A stretch of DNA of 64,000 nt from Proteles cristata cristata (GCA_017311185.1 JAESUZ010004534.1:2232001-2296000), one strand, 5' to 3'. Shown: positions 1-13,020, counted from the stretch's first letter. Numbers and translations: made by a program. Notes: generated by a model not told the origin, from the sequence alone.

Positions 1-1310
1 TTAAAGTCCTCATATGAGTAAAATGATATGTATCTTTCTCTGACTAATTTTGCTTTGCACAATGCATTCTAGTTCTATCCACATTGTTGAAAAATGGCAA
101 GATTTCATTCTTTTTGATTGCTCAGTAATACTCCGTTGTATATATATGTATATATACCACATCTTCTTTATCCATTCATCCATCAGTGGTCATTTGAGAT
201 CTTTCCATACTTGGGTTACTGTTGATAGTGCTGCTATAAACATTGGACTGCATGTGTCCATTTGAAACAGCATACCTGTATCCTTTGGATAAATACCTAG
301 TAGTGTAATTGCTGGGTCATAGGGTAGTTTTTAATTTTTTGAGGAAACTCCATACTGTTTTCCCGAGTGGCTGCACCAGTTTGCATTCCCACCAGCAGTG
401 AGAAAGAGATCTTTTTTCTCCACATCTTCTCCAACATCTGTTGTTGCCTGAGTTGTTAATATTAGCTATTCTGATGGTTGTGAGGTGGTATCTCATTGTA
501 GTTTTGATTTGTATTTCCTGATGACGAGTGGTGTTGAACGTCATTTCCTGTGTTGGTTGTCCATCTGGATATCTTCGGAGAAGTGTCTGTTCATATCTTC
601 TGCCCATTTCTTCACTGAATTATTTGTTTTTTGGATATTGAATTTGGTAAGTTCTTTATAGATTTTGGATACTAACCCTTTTTCTGATATATCATTTGCA
701 AATACCTTCTCCCATTCCATTGGTTGCTTTTAGTTTTGCTAATTGTTTTCTTCACCATGTTGAAGGTTTTATCTTGATGTGATCCCAATACTTTAATTTT
801 GATTTTGTTTCCCTTGCCTCTGGAGACATGTTGAGTAAGAAATTACTGTGGCCAAGGTCAAAGAGATCGTTGCCTGCTTTCTTCTCTAGGATTTGGATGG
901 CTTTCTGTTCATCTGTTCTGCATCCCAGAACAGGTTTTGGGCTTTTGGGCTTTTGTGTTATCATTTTCATTGCCTTCCATGTACGTTTTAATTTCCTCTT
1001 TAACTTCTTGGTTAACCCATTAATTCTTGAGTAAGATGGTCTTTAATCTCCAAGTATTCATTGTCTTTCCAAAGTCTTTCTTGTGGTTGATTTCCAGTTT
1101 CAGTAGTGTTGTGGTCTGAAAATATGCACAGTATGATCTCGATCTTTTTGTACTTGTTGAGGGCTGATTGTGTCCTAGCATTTGATCTGTTCTGGAGAAT
1201 ACTCCATGTGCACTCAAGAATGTGTATTCCACTGCTTTAGGATAAAATGTTCTAAATGAATCTATTAAGTCCATCTGTTCTAGTTGTCATTTATTCTATC
1301 TTATTGGTGC
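1..1310 (-). mobile_element. Older carnivore L1, 3' portion (antisense), internally deleted
   Basis: Reverse complement of an L1. From left to right it runs from the end of ORF2 (the block at 60-330 encoding the C-terminal part, with the usual 'pointing to a gene-free 3' end' order) up into the endonuclease region, which ends near 1290. At about 905-950 the text jumps from the ORF2 C-terminal third straight to the end of the endonuclease domain, so most of the reverse transcriptase region is missing. The 3' UTR and left TSD lie outside the window. Frames are broken throughout (longest about 96 codons), so nothing is expressed. It adjoins a segment of the same element in the opposite orientation at 1311. 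Confidence 0.88.
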
Positions 1311-1505
1311 ATTTTTTTTTTTTACTGTTTAAGGATTTTCTTTTTTTCTCTTTTCTTTTCTTTCCCTTTTTTTGCTATTCTGGCAAGCTTTTTTCAACAA
1401 CCAGACCAAAACACACTCAGGATCTAGCTTCCTTAATTTGATTTTTTATGTTGTTTTAAAGTTTTTAATTTAAACCTTTTATTTTATTATTTTTCCTCCC
1501 TTAAA

Positions 1506-2570
1506 ATGACAAAATGAAGGAATTCACCCCAAAAGAGAGAATAGGAAGAAATGATGGTCAAGGACTTAATCAACACAGATATAAGTAAGATGTCTGAACT
1601 AGACTTCAGAATCACGATAAAAATACTAGCTTGTGTTGAAAAAAGCATAGAATCCATTTCTGTGGAGCTAAAAGAAGTAAAATCTAGTCAGCATGAGATT
1701 AAAAGTGCTATAACCTAATAGTTGGGGAGAGAGAGGAAGGCAAACCTTGAGAGACTCTTGAATGCTGAAAACAAACTGAGGGTTGATGAGGGTGGGGGAA
1801 AGGGAGGGGCTGACAGGCATGGAAGAGGGCACTTGTTGGGATGAGCACTGGTTTATATGGAAACCAATTTGATAATAAACTAAGAAAAAAAAAGTGCTCT
1901 AACCTATATGCAAACTTGAATGGATGCCACAATGGCAAGGATGAATAAAGCAGAGTAGCAAATCAGCAGTGTAGAAGACAAACTTAGGGAGAATAATAAA
2001 GCAGAAAAAAGAGGGAAACTAAGGCGATAGAGCACAGCATAAGAATTAGAGAACTCTGTGACTCATAATAAGAAATAACATCTGAATCATAGGAGTCCCA
2101 AAAGATGGAGATGGAGAAAAAGGCGTAGAAGATTTATGTGAGCAAATCATAGCAGAAAACTTTCCTAACCTGAGGAAAGACACAGCCATCAAAATCCAAG
2201 AAGCAGAGAGAACTCCCATTAGATTCAACAAAAACCAACCATCAACAAGGCATATCATAGTCAAATTCACAAACTACTCAGGTAAGGAAAGAATCATGAA
2301 AGCGGCAAGGAAAATAAATTCCTTAACATACAAGGGAAGACAGATCAGGTTTGCAGCAGACCTATCCACAGAAACTTGGCAGGCTAGAATGGAGTGCAGG
2401 ATTTATTCAACTTGCTGAGTCAGAAAAATATGCGGCCAAGAATTCTTAATCCAGCAAGGCTGCCATTCAAAATAGAAGGAGAGATAAAGAGTTTCCCAGA
2501 CAGAGAAATTCTAAAGGAGTTTATGACCACTAAACCAGCCTTGCAAGAAACTTTAAGGGGGACTCTCTGA
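1506..2570 (+). pseudogene. L1 ORF1 (RNA-binding protein) pseudogene, interrupted
   Basis: The ATG at 1506 and the TGA at 2568-2570 bound an L1 ORF1: a coiled-coil N-terminal half, then the RNA-recognition and C-terminal domains (recognisable in DNA from about 2060 to 2560). Removing the inserted L1 tail with one TSD copy (189 bp) leaves 876 nt, i.e. 292 codons, the expected length. In-frame stops and indels break the frame. In intact L1s this protein coats L1 RNA as a trimeric chaperone; this copy cannot make it. Confidence 0.8.
1718..1889 (+). mobile_element. Severely 5'-truncated felid L1 (3' UTR only)
   Basis: A 172-bp piece of felid L1 3' UTR: the motifs CAAACCTTGAGAGACTC, GGGCACTTGTTGGGATGAGC and AATAATAAACTAAG are shared in reverse complement with the 3' ends of the L1s at 19859, 25930, 43909 and 57506. 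It lies inside ORF1 of the older L1, flanked by a 17-bp TSD, AAAAGTGCTATAACCTA (1701-1717) and AAAAGTGCTCTAACCTA (1890-1906), with one mismatch. Confidence 0.9.
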
Positions 2571-2672
2571 GGGGACAGAGGTGAAACAAAACAAAGCAAA
2601 AAGACCAAAAGCAACAAAGACTAAAATGGGCCAGAGAACACTATCAGAAATATCAACTCTAAAAGCAACACA

Positions 2673-3166
2673 ATGGCTCTAGATTCATATATTTCAGTAA
2701 TCACTCTAATTAACAATGGACTAAATGCTCCTATCAAAAAACATAATGTATTAGAATGGATAAGAAAACAAGATCCATCTATATGTACCCATTTTAGGCC
2801 TAAGACACCTTCAGATTGAAAGGAGATTAAGAACCATCTTTCATGCTAATGTTTGCCAGAAGAAAACTGGAATAGTCATAACAGAATATCTAGATTTTAA
2901 AATAAAGACTGTAATAAGAGATGAAGAAGGGCATTATATCATAATTAATTAAGGAGTCCATCCAGCAAGATGACCTAACAGTTGTAAACATCTATTTCCC
3001 CAGTGTGAAAGAACTCAAATATATAAATCAATTAATCACAAACATACAGAAACTCATTGGTAATAATACCATAATAGTAGAGGGCTACAACACCCCACTT
3101 ACAGCGATGGAGAGATCATCAAAGCAGAAAATCAACAAGGAAACAATGGTTTTGAATGACACACTT
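2673..3166 (+). pseudogene. L1 ORF2 N-terminal endonuclease fragment
   Basis: The reading frame starting at ATG 2673 encodes the L1 endonuclease N-terminus, including the NGLNAP motif, but hits a stop near 2820. Later pieces in other frames still match the endonuclease, up to the region around 3080-3110 equivalent to the catalytic GDFNTPL. It ends at the inversion breakpoint. It is not functional. Confidence 0.8.
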
Positions 3167-3182
3167 TATTCTTTACATTTAA

Positions 3183-4790
3183 TATGAGTTTCTGGTAGAC
3201 AACATACAGTTGGATCTTTTTTTAAATTCACTTTGACAATCTGTGTTTTTTAATGAGTGTATTTATACCATTCACATTTAAAGTGATAGTGATAAAATTG
3301 TAGTAATATCTACTCTGATTGTAACTGTTATATATTCATTGCACTTGTTCTCTTGTTTTTTTCTCCCTTCTCTGGTTTTAACTGAGCATTTTAGCATTTT
3401 ATGAATCCATTTAATCTTCTCTCTTAAGGAATCAATTACACATCTTTTTTTAAAGGTGATTTTACTAGAGTTTGATGTATTTGTCCATTTTTATGGGACA
3501 TAAGACCTCATTCCAATAACATGTAGTATAGGTATCTTAAGTCAAAGTGTATCTAATTTCTCCCTGACATTCCTCATATTACTGTTGTTCATTTCACTTA
3601 TCTTAGTCTCTTTGGACTCTGTTTTTTTCTTGCTCTTTGGCACGCAGTGTAATTGTTTTGTCTAAAGCTGGACATGTATTTGGGTAACAGAAAGTATTGA
3701 AGTTAATAGGCCTTTAGTGTGAGAATTAGTGTGAGAATTCATACTCTGCCTAGCAGCTGCATTGTGCTTAATGTTTCCTGTAACTGTAGGTGCCAGAAGC
3801 TTCAGAATCCTCTTGTGCACTTGTGTTTGTTTCCTCTCTTGACTTTGGGCTTCCCTAAGTACTCTTCCTCAGAGACACTGTGTCTTGCAACCCTCAGCTA
3901 TAATTCACTGTTACTATATTGATCTTGTTGGTCTGGTAGAAAGGTGTGGGGAAGGGAGAACATTCTACAATTTTTTATTACAGTTTTGATTAAATTTTTG
4001 ATTTATTTGATTAAGTCCTAAGTCTCTGAGATATGATCCTGATAAATGCTTTTCCAGTTAAGCATAGTATTCCTTCATGTCCCTAATCCCTTCCTTGTTT
4101 GCAGCATTCCCAATGTAATGTTTGGCACTTTGAACCCTGTCAACTAATTGAGTATCTTTCTTTTATAGATTAGAGAGAAAAACGAGGGAGCTGGTGTGGG
4201 AATAATGTCTTTCTCCCAGTTGAGTTAAAGCTCTGGGAAAGTCTTTTCCCTCTTAAGAGTAGGTGGAGTTGTGGAGAGGGCTCTCCACAATATTTTACAA
4301 TATTTTGAAAAGGGAAATATTTTGAAAAGGGAATATTTTACAATAATGCTCTTCTCCTCTGCAAGAGCTACAGGTAAGTCTTTTTGGGATTGGTTGTAAG
4401 AATCTCACAGGATTCCTGGAGGTAAAGCAAATAAATTGCGGGATCCCTCTTTTGACTATGGCCCTCCTCCCAGAGTTTCTTACCCAGATGCTCACCCAGA
4501 TTCATCTTCCAACAGTTTCTAAAAATTAGCGTTTAAATATTCTTGAAGTTTAGGATGCTAGCAATTTTTGCTTCAGATAAGCAGGTCTCCTTTCTGTCTC
4601 TGGATTCACTTGTCTCTACAAATTTCCAGATGATAGTCTGCCCTGCAATTTCAGTTATCTGATGGTTTCAAGAAAGAAATCGCTGGTTTTTAGTTTGTCC
4701 AGCTTTTTATTTTTTCTTGGAAACACAGAAGAGATGACTTCCAAAGTATTTACATATTGGAGCTGAATCCAGAAATCACTGAGCAGTCTT
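3183..4790 (-). mobile_element. Ancient L1M, antisense: ORF2 endonuclease start to 5' region
   Basis: It starts with GAGTTTCTGGTAGACAACAT, the antisense of the L1 endonuclease region, and runs on through T-rich text. At 4660-4790 (GATGGTTTCAAGAAAGAAAT, then a block around GATGACTTCCAAAG) it matches what I recall of the antisense 5' region of old mammalian L1M elements. The middle (3500-4600) is assigned mainly by continuity. Divergence is high and there are no usable frames. Confidence 0.65.
4299..4332. repeat. 17-bp tandem duplication
   Basis: Two adjacent exact copies of AATATTTTGAAAAGGGA (4299-4315 and 4316-4332), with further AATATTTTAC words on both sides (4289 and 4332). A small local duplication inside the old L1M text. 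Confidence 0.9.
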
Positions 4791-7700
4791 TTAAATATGT
4801 CTTTTCTTCTCTTAATTGCCATTTTAGACCTCTTAAGAAATTCAAAATAAGCAGACAATATATTCTTTTCTTTTAAGAACTAATAATTTAGATAGAAAAA
4901 TCACATATTCACACATATATACATATGTAACATTTTGGAGTGCATATTAATTATACTTAATTTGCAGTTCCTCATCTGTCTGGAATGTGAGTTTTCTGGA
5001 AAATTGATATTTCTTGAAAATATTTCTTTTTTTAATTATAATTTATACTTCTTGATGACACAAAGTTGCTTATATATACATATATAGAAACTTTTTAATA
5101 TATTTATTTATATATAATCATTTATATCTATAGTTTATATATACAAATACGTACATACACATATACATATATTAGGCTAACATGCTCTGAAAAAAACCTC
5201 AAGTCTTGTTTCCCTTTATATTGTCCTTTCAGACTACTCTGCATTCTCCATTATATATTTTGAGTTCTTGGGTTGGCTTTCATATTTCATATATTTCATA
5301 TGAATATTTCATATTCATACTTTTTTGCTTTCATAGTTTTCCTGTTCATTTTAGGTTTCAGGTGACACTTCTTCATGCTACCTATTGCTTCCATTAGAAG
5401 CCAGCCTGTGAAAACTGTGTATAAAATAAAATATACTGCTTTCGATATGTCTTTACCAGTCACTCTATCAGCAAATTAATAAACTTTGAGTTGTTTATTT
5501 TGGCTATTTTTAAACACTTTTGCTAATTATAATGTTCTCAACTTTGTCCTGAATAAGTGCAATTTTCCAGGTAAGAAATGTCTGGATAAATGGGGTGCTG
5601 AGAGCTGACTCAAATCCTTGTGGAATAAACAAAATAATTCTGAAGGCATACCAAATAAGACCCTTAAAATTGTGGTTAAAATTCAAAGTCTGATCATTAA
5701 TTCTGTACAATTTGCTTCATTAAATTTGTGAGAATTTGAATTCTTACACTTTATATATTCAGTCTGACTTTATGACTTTAATTAAAGAAAACCATTTAAA
5801 ATCGAGTCCTTGCAAGAAAACATAACTTTCTCACTAGTATATTTAAAACAAATTTTCTATACTATCTTTTTAAATATTATTAATACAACAAAAGAATTGC
5901 CAGCAAGCATATTTTTAAACACACGCTGGCCTCTCAGGGACTACTCAGATTTCCTTTGATGAAAGAAGACAGGTGTGATCTGGACATCTTTCAAAGATGG
6001 TGTAACAGGATACACATATTCATTATTCCAAATTTTATTTCTGTTGGCAATGGTTAATTTTTCTAAAACTCTCCATTTCCCTCGCATAATGATGTTTTAC
6101 TAACAGCATCACTAAAGCCCACTTGGACAGAGGTAATATTTGATAAAAGTAAATGAATCCATATTAAATTGAGTAGGAGCCAAGGGAACTCAAGGGCAGT
6201 TGTTCCTACCAGGCTTCCATTAGGAGTCTGCATTCCAGGATACTTGCTTTCAATGAACAAAGCTATTGTGACAGTAATTTATAAGACTAAGTTTTAGAAT
6301 TTCCTGATAATAACACAGATTCATTTGGGGATCATAAGGATAGCTTGTTCACCTGAAAGCCAGCTAGGATACCTAAGAGCATTGGGTATTAAATGGCCGC
6401 ATGTGATGATCTCTTACTGCATCAGTACCTCCCATGACCTTCTGTAAGAAAAAGCACACTCTGCCAGAAACCTTTACATTCCTAGTACATAATGCTCGAG
6501 GAGTTCTGAATTCAGTAATAGATGCACAGGTGTGATTTGAGGTTAGTGAGCAGTCAGAGACTGAGTCACCAGCATTATATTATATGAGTCATAGCTGGGG
6601 GAAAAATCACAGTTCATTGAACTAAAAAAGTTACGCACCTAATTTCTCCTGAGCCCGTATTTTTAGAGCAGTAATCAGGCATTCTGCATACTTTTTAAGT
6701 GCCCATGAGTTTATTCTTCTGATCCCTTTGGAAGGTAAATAGACTCATTTTTTCCACTCTTTTTTGATATCTACTGAAGCTATATCAGTGAACCAACAGC
6801 TCAAGTCCTTTTTTATGAATAAAATAATTACTTGGTTAAATAAACACAAGGAAATTTTGAAATTAACTTGGAGTATATTTATTGAAGATCATTCTGTATT
6901 CATTAGTTTAACTTATTTATATTTTATATTTACTTTTAAAGTTTTATTTTGAGTTTATATTATGGTTAAGAATTAATACTGAGTTTTAAAATGCCATTGC
7001 ATTGTTTTTGCACATGCAGCGTATGTTTAAAGGCTTTTGAATTCTGACCTCTACTATAATGAAAGTTTCTTAGTTTCTCATGTCCTAGAGGATCTTCCTC
7101 CCAACCCTACTTCTGCTCCTGCTAACAAAATCTTCCAAATATCTGTTTGATTCCTTAAGTTGGGCCAAGAGGAATGAGCCTTATCTATCAAATGACTCAG
7201 AGTCAATAAAGAAAACTGGGTACTCTCAAGAGGAGACCCAGTACAGCACATTCCAAGTTGCACCTGTGTCTCCACTCAGAATGGAAATGGAGCATAGGAA
7301 ATTTCAGGGACTTGTCAAGATCAATCTTCTAATTGTTGGCAGAACCCTATACATTATGCATGAATGCCTGTCCAAACTAGCAGTAGTATGTTTAACCCTA
7401 TATATGAGAATCACAGCAAGAAAAACACCACCTTCTTTTACTCACTAGATCTGTCCCTTTATCTCTAGTACTAGATACAAACCTACTTCAAATGTGAGTT
7501 TTTAATTCAATGATTGTGAAACTTAGTTTTCAATCACAAAATTTCTTATAGCCTGTTAACCTCTAGAAGTAAAAAGGGTGAAGATAATTCATCAAATAAA
7601 TTAGAAAATGTTTTATAGTTCTAGAGAGTTGCAAACATTAACACGTTAAAGCTTTTTACCACTTTCCCAAGTGCTTCTTTTTAAAAAAAACACATACTGA

Positions 7701-9419
7701 AAAGCCAAGTAGCCATTCTTAAGCAGAAAGCACATTTAGAAATAGCAGTCAAGCAAAAACTTCCTGAATTTCTTTCAGCATTGTAGACCCAAATGGTCCT
7801 GATTCTAAGAAACACCATTGCCTTTTTCCCCCTTAACTTAATTACAGTAAGGAATAATATTCTAAGTTTTATTAAAATTGAACATTAATCTCTAGAGATT
7901 TTTTTAAATGACAGTCTAAGCCCAATATGCACATTTAATTTCACATGTACATTTATTAAAGATCTTCTTCTTAGTAATAAGAAAGGCATTTTATGTAATA
8001 CATTATTATCAATATAAATTCCATCTGAAGTTTATTTTTGTACCTGTATATATATTTGAGAATCAAATATGGGAACTTTTAAATAAGACAATTTTAACAC
8101 TTATCTTTAATTATCAATCTTACCCTAGCTGGCTCATTTGATAAAAACAGAAAGATCAGGTGTCAGTGGATGAAATTAATATCCTAAAGCTTTTTTCCCT
8201 CATTTTTATAGGGATATACATTGACCTCTATCTGGCATTCAGTGCAATGCACAGAAATCTACATTGCAATTACAGAGGTGATGAAATATCTAACTTAGGA
8301 GTTGGACAGTTACAGTAAAATGGCCTTGTGTAACAAGTCTATACAGTTTATCTTTGTAAACTTGCTCAGATACAAATGTTTAACCCCTCAAGAGAAGGAG
8401 CCATTTCTTTTACAAACCATTAAAAAAAAGTAACCTTCTTCACAACTTAGATTCTGTAAATATTCCTGCATTTAAGCTACTAGGGGTTTTAAAGGGTGAG
8501 GTTTGTTGAAATTTTGTGGAAGACTTTTCTTTATAGTAAATCACATACCAATTGGTGTAAAAGTTTGGTGATTTGGATATTGAAATACTTGCAAGGCGGT
8601 AGGAAGATTACTTATTAGGGACTGGAAATGGATCACAAACCACTGTTGTATGGAAGGAAAGGGAGAAGACGAGTCTTCAAATTATAGCCAACTACCTCAG
8701 TTAATTGAACTAGTTAGACTGACATGTCCCTTCCTTGTCTGCTCTTCCTGAACTTTACCATGAATTGTGGTCACATATCTGGAAATGAGCCCAAAATGGC
8801 ATGAAAAAAACCTTGTCTCTGAATATATGACCTGACTCTCAATTGGATCCAAGAAAACCAATACTAATAATTGTTAGAGTTCAAAGAGTAAGAATGAATT
8901 TTTATGATTAAAAATATTACAGAATTATTTTAAATGTATGATAAAAAAGGGGACAAAGTATGCTGAGTACAGAATGATTTAAATCTTCTGTTCTACTTCT
9001 ATTCACACTCCCCAGGATAACTCTCTTGACTGTATGTTTTTTCTTTTTTGATGGATAACACCATAATTCTAAAACAATGCTTTATTCCAAATATTCTTCT
9101 ACTTTAACCTCTATTTATTCGCTTCTTGACATAAAAAGTAAGAGTGGTTCCATTTGCTATTTATCTTCTTCAGTTTTCCTCCATGTAAATAGTCATAATT
9201 TTTAATTCTCCTATCAATTTCATTTACAACTATAATAATATAATTAGTATTTCTTATTACATTAACTTTAGAAATTTAATCCCAAATAAATTGTACATCT
9301 ACACTGCCCTCCAGTACCCCAACCCCACCCCTCTTTTGTTAGCACATACGTTGTTTTTATGTTATCAAATTTCATTATTGCCTTTTTTCATAATAATAAT
9401 GCAGTGCTTAGTATTGGAA
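4791..9419. other. AT-rich single-copy-looking sequence, no gene seen
   Basis: About 4.6 kb in which I recognise no SINE, young L1, exon or RNA gene. Open frames are under 70 codons, on both strands, with no family resemblance. A TA-rich patch at 5070-5180 is listed separately. Heavily decayed repeats may be present but unseen. Confidence 0.6.
5070..5180. repeat. TA-rich low-complexity tract
   Basis: Runs of TATATA, TTTATATA and ACATATAC over about 110 bp with very few G or C. Imperfect simple sequence rather than a clean microsatellite. Confidence 0.8.
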
Positions 9420-9650
9420 TACAGGTGTCTTTGTCCACTCAGGCTGCGACAACAAAATACTACAGACTGGGTGGCTTATAAACAACAGAAATTTACTTCT
9501 CACGGTTCTGAAGGCTGGAAGTCCAAGATTAAGGGTACTGGCATTGTCAGGTTCTGGTGAAGGCCATTGAGTAGCAGACCATCAGCTTCTGCATGTGTCC
9601 TCAGTTGGTGGGAAAAGCAAGGCATCTCTCGCAGGTCTCTTGTAGAAAGT
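9420..9650. mobile_element. Ancient mammalian interspersed repeat, family uncertain
   Basis: Contains ACAGACTGGGTGGCTTATAA, an AGAAATTTACTTCTCACGG word and GAAGGCTGGAAGTCCAAGAT, a combination I recognise from many mammalian loci as a dispersed old repeat. I cannot say whether it is an LTR or a DNA transposon. No TSD is visible. An 89-codon frame across it is incidental. Confidence 0.55.
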
Positions 9651-12600
9651 TATATAGTTTTATGGTAGACAAAATGTTACTTCTATACAAGTACTCACTC
9701 TTTTTATCAAAAGTTAATTTTAATCTCAGTCTACCTTGTGCTGTATTATCCTGCTGCTTTGTAACAATTTGTGGTATGCATGCCTTTTTGCATGACAGCT
9801 AGATATCCAACTGACATTGAACTGCCAATTCTACAAAGTACAAAACTCATGTTACCTTTTGAAGGTAATTTAAGTTTTATATCTGGGAATTCAGAGAAGT
9901 CACATGATTTTCCTGCAGAAAGAAAAATAGGTATATTTAGCAATGAATCTGGCTTTCGAGTTCAACTACCTAAGATCCTTTACAGCCACTAGGTGCTGAA
10001 ACTAAAACCTAAATGATAAAAGTTTATTTTTGAGAACTGTCTCAAGTTTCTTAAGTTTAAAAAAAAGTCACACTCATTAAGGAAGACACTAAGGATTTTT
10101 TTAATTGGAAAAAAATCCATGATTCTTATGCAGAAAATAGAAGTAAATACTGTATTTAAAAAACCAGCCTATTTGAAAACATGACTGTATCAGAGGAGGA
10201 TTATTATTTGGAGATCCTACAACAGAATTGTAAGGACTGGAAATACATGTTGCTCCGAGGCAGTAAGACAAAGTAAAGGAGTATTTCGATAGTCTTTACA
10301 TGTATATAAGGACTAAATCAGAGTAAACTGAAGTTAACAAAACTTAAGGGCAATTAAAAGATAGCTTTTCTAAACTAATTTGAAAATTAGGTCAGTTGGT
10401 AGTTTTCAGTAGCTAAAAGACACTTCTCATGTTTTGAAGCTATGAATATGGGGAAAAGGCTTAATACTAATGCCAGTGTTTGCATGTGACATGCATTGTA
10501 TGTTTTGACCTCTCAGATAATTGTTTTAATCTATAGATGAAAAGTTTGAATTATTTCAGTTATTGGAGTTCTGCTTTTTGAGAGGTCTTACAGTGGAACG
10601 AGGACTCACTGTTTTCAGGGAATTATTGATACTACATTATAGCTGGTTCTTAGTACAATTTAAATCTGGACAGATTTATTCTAGTTAAGCCATAAGTGTC
10701 AACACTGTAAATTTGTTTTGATTAAAGGATTTTTTTCTATCAATAAAAAAGAGAAGGGCATTAGTCTTATTCATGAAAGTTTGATCATGACCAAGGGCCC
10801 CACATCTTAACACCATCACATAGGGTATTAGGATTTCAGTGAATTTGTGGTGATACATTGGGCCTATAGCAATAGGTTTCTTCTAAAACTCAAAAAGAGC
10901 CAAAATTTATGATTACATGAATGTCATTTCATGTCATATTCAATGTATCCTTAAAGGAGAATGTTTAGGCCATCTAGTGCAAACATATTCTTTTCTTTCA
11001 GTGACCAAATTATGCCATATATATTGCTTTATCCTAATGCATTTGTGTTGCTTTTTATTCCTGAGTTTCCTAATTGCTTTATTTTTTTAAAGATAAAGCA
11101 TATGATCAAATCACTCATATTCTGACTTCTTAATCTTTTGAATACAATCTGCTTGATTGCCAATATTTTAATAGACTACTTCTTTTATGACCTACTCTTT
11201 TCTAACTTAAATTATTTAATTTCTAGGACTGCTGCTTAACTAACTAGCTCCCTGAAGTTCTTTATGTTGAAATCCTGATTTAATACTACTTTTGATCAGT
11301 TACAGTGTCTTTCTCTTTTATTATTCTGAATCTTTTTCTTTTTCATTTTTTTCTGGAGTGTTTCTTCAAGTATTTTCTTAAAAAGAAGGTACATAGTAAC
11401 TAAGTTTCCTCCTGCATATTGTAAAAATATTACTACTTTACCTTTATACTTGATTGATGATTGATTACATATCTGAATGTATATTTTAGAATCAGTATTA
11501 TTTTCCTTCAAACTATGAAGCATTTTCCAGTTTCTTGTGGTTCTTAGGATTACTACCATGGTATCTGATACTTATATGACCTTAATTTCTTTATAGGCAA
11601 CCTGTTATATTTTGTGTTTCCTCTCAGGAAGCTTTTTGGATAGTCTTTTGATCCCGAGGTCCTGATATTTTACCAGGAGATATTTAGTTGTGTGTCTTTT
11701 GTCATTCCTCCGGATAATGAAGACTTATTTTCTTCATCATTCAGAAAATGTAAACTGCACTTTCTTTCATTATTGTCTCTTCTCCATTTTCTCAGGATTC
11801 TTTATATAGTGGATATCTTAGGTGAATACTGAATTTCCTGGATTGAGTCTCCACTCTTGTTGGATTTTATATCCCAAAGTCCTTTCCTATGTCCTGCATT
11901 TAATCTCTTTCCTTCCAGATTCTGTTCTTCATTTATCTTGAATTTATCCCTCCCTTTGTGCTTTTTCAACTGAATTTATCCTTCTCTTTTGTGCTTTCTC
12001 AACTGTCTGGTAAATCTGCTTATCCAGCCATGTTTATGAAACTCTCAGTAGCTTGTTTGGATTTTCTCAGGAGACTTTTAGTCTTGTTTCCCCTGTCTTC
12101 CATACTGACTGTCAGCTCTGTGTACATGGTAAACAAATGTCTATTTGTTGCCTTTGCTTTAGGAAGAGCAGACTTGGATTTAGACAGAGTATATTCCACT
12201 TTCCCTGCAAGAATAAACATATCTTTATCCTAAAATATTGGTTTCTGATGCAGGATCCCGTTTTTCCCCATGAAAATGACCCCAGGCCATTTTTATCAAT
12301 GCCATCCTTGATTTATCCTGGGAATCACTGACCCTGTTTAACTGGGAATGCTAGAAGCCTAGCTGGCACCATAGCTCTTCCCACAGACTGCCTTTCAGTT
12401 GCTGGCCTGAATGTATTCTCCTCCCCAGTTTTGTTCTCTAAATCTCTCAGCTGAGCTTGGTGCCTTAGACATATAACTCCCTCCCTAATTTAGGATTTCT
12501 CCTCAGTGTTTTATGGACTGTAGTTTCTCCTTTACAGACTGTCAGCGTACCTCCATATGTTTCCATTTTCTAGAAATTAATAAAATTATCTTCACTCCTC

Positions 12601-12764
12601 TGGGTTCCCCCCCCCAGTTTTGTTACAGATTTTTTTTTCTTTTTATTTACTTTCACTGTATTTTCATTAGAATTTTATAAAGGAGACTAGGTATGGGTTT
12701 ATATTCAAGTACGCTTTTTGGATGAGAAATGTAGAATCAATGTTTTGGTCTTATGTAAAGGGAC
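9651..12764. other. No recognisable gene; T-rich in part
   Basis: About 3.1 kb without a confident feature. The stretch at 11000-12640 is pyrimidine-rich on the + strand, as in antisense ancient L1M DNA, but I could not anchor it to a known region. A C9 run lies at about 12607-12616. ORFs of about 90 codons (11958, 12053) overlap each other in different frames and lack coding character. Confidence 0.5.
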
Positions 12765-13020
12765 TCTTCTTACATGGTATTTCAGAGAATGGGCTCTAGA
12801 ACTTGATTGCCTGGGTTTGGATCCTGATTCTGCTCCTTCTGTGTCTAATGTTGTGCAAGTCCCTGTACTCTTTAATTCAATTTCTTTGTCTGTAAAATGT
12901 ATAGGTTCTAATAATATTTATCTCATAGAGCTGTTCTTGTTTTTCAGTATATGCATATATCATGTCTACAAAATGCTTATTATATAGAAATGGTCACTAA
13001 ATATTAGCTATTATAATGAA
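12765..13020 (+). mobile_element. MIR SINE, near full length
   Basis: Clear MIR order on the + strand: tRNA-related head with GATTGCCTGGGTTTGGATCC (box B-like), a core including GTGCAAGTCCCTG, the central TTTCTTTGTCTGTAAAATG block, then ATCTCATAGAG and the tail TCACTAAATATTAGCTATTA. MIRs are non-autonomous relics mobilised by L2 before the mammalian radiation. Confidence 0.9.

Larger units (their letters stand above)
1311..3182 (+). mobile_element. Inverted 5' portion of the same L1
   Basis: Sense-oriented 5' part of a carnivore L1: T-rich end of the 5' UTR (about 1311-1505), ORF1 (1506-2570), inter-ORF spacer and the start of ORF2 (2673-3166). It stops in the endonuclease domain at the text AATGACAC. 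The neighbouring antisense part stops at the matching consensus position (GTCATT near 1287). The two parts therefore meet at one point of the L1 and together look like a single twin-primed insertion with a 5' inversion. Confidence 0.85.

Noticed and set aside
8180..8225. Pyrimidine tract followed by TAG as an exon boundary (CTTTTTTCCCTCATTTTTATAG)
   Set aside because: No open downstream exon with coding character and no donor partner; such motifs are common by chance in AT-rich DNA.
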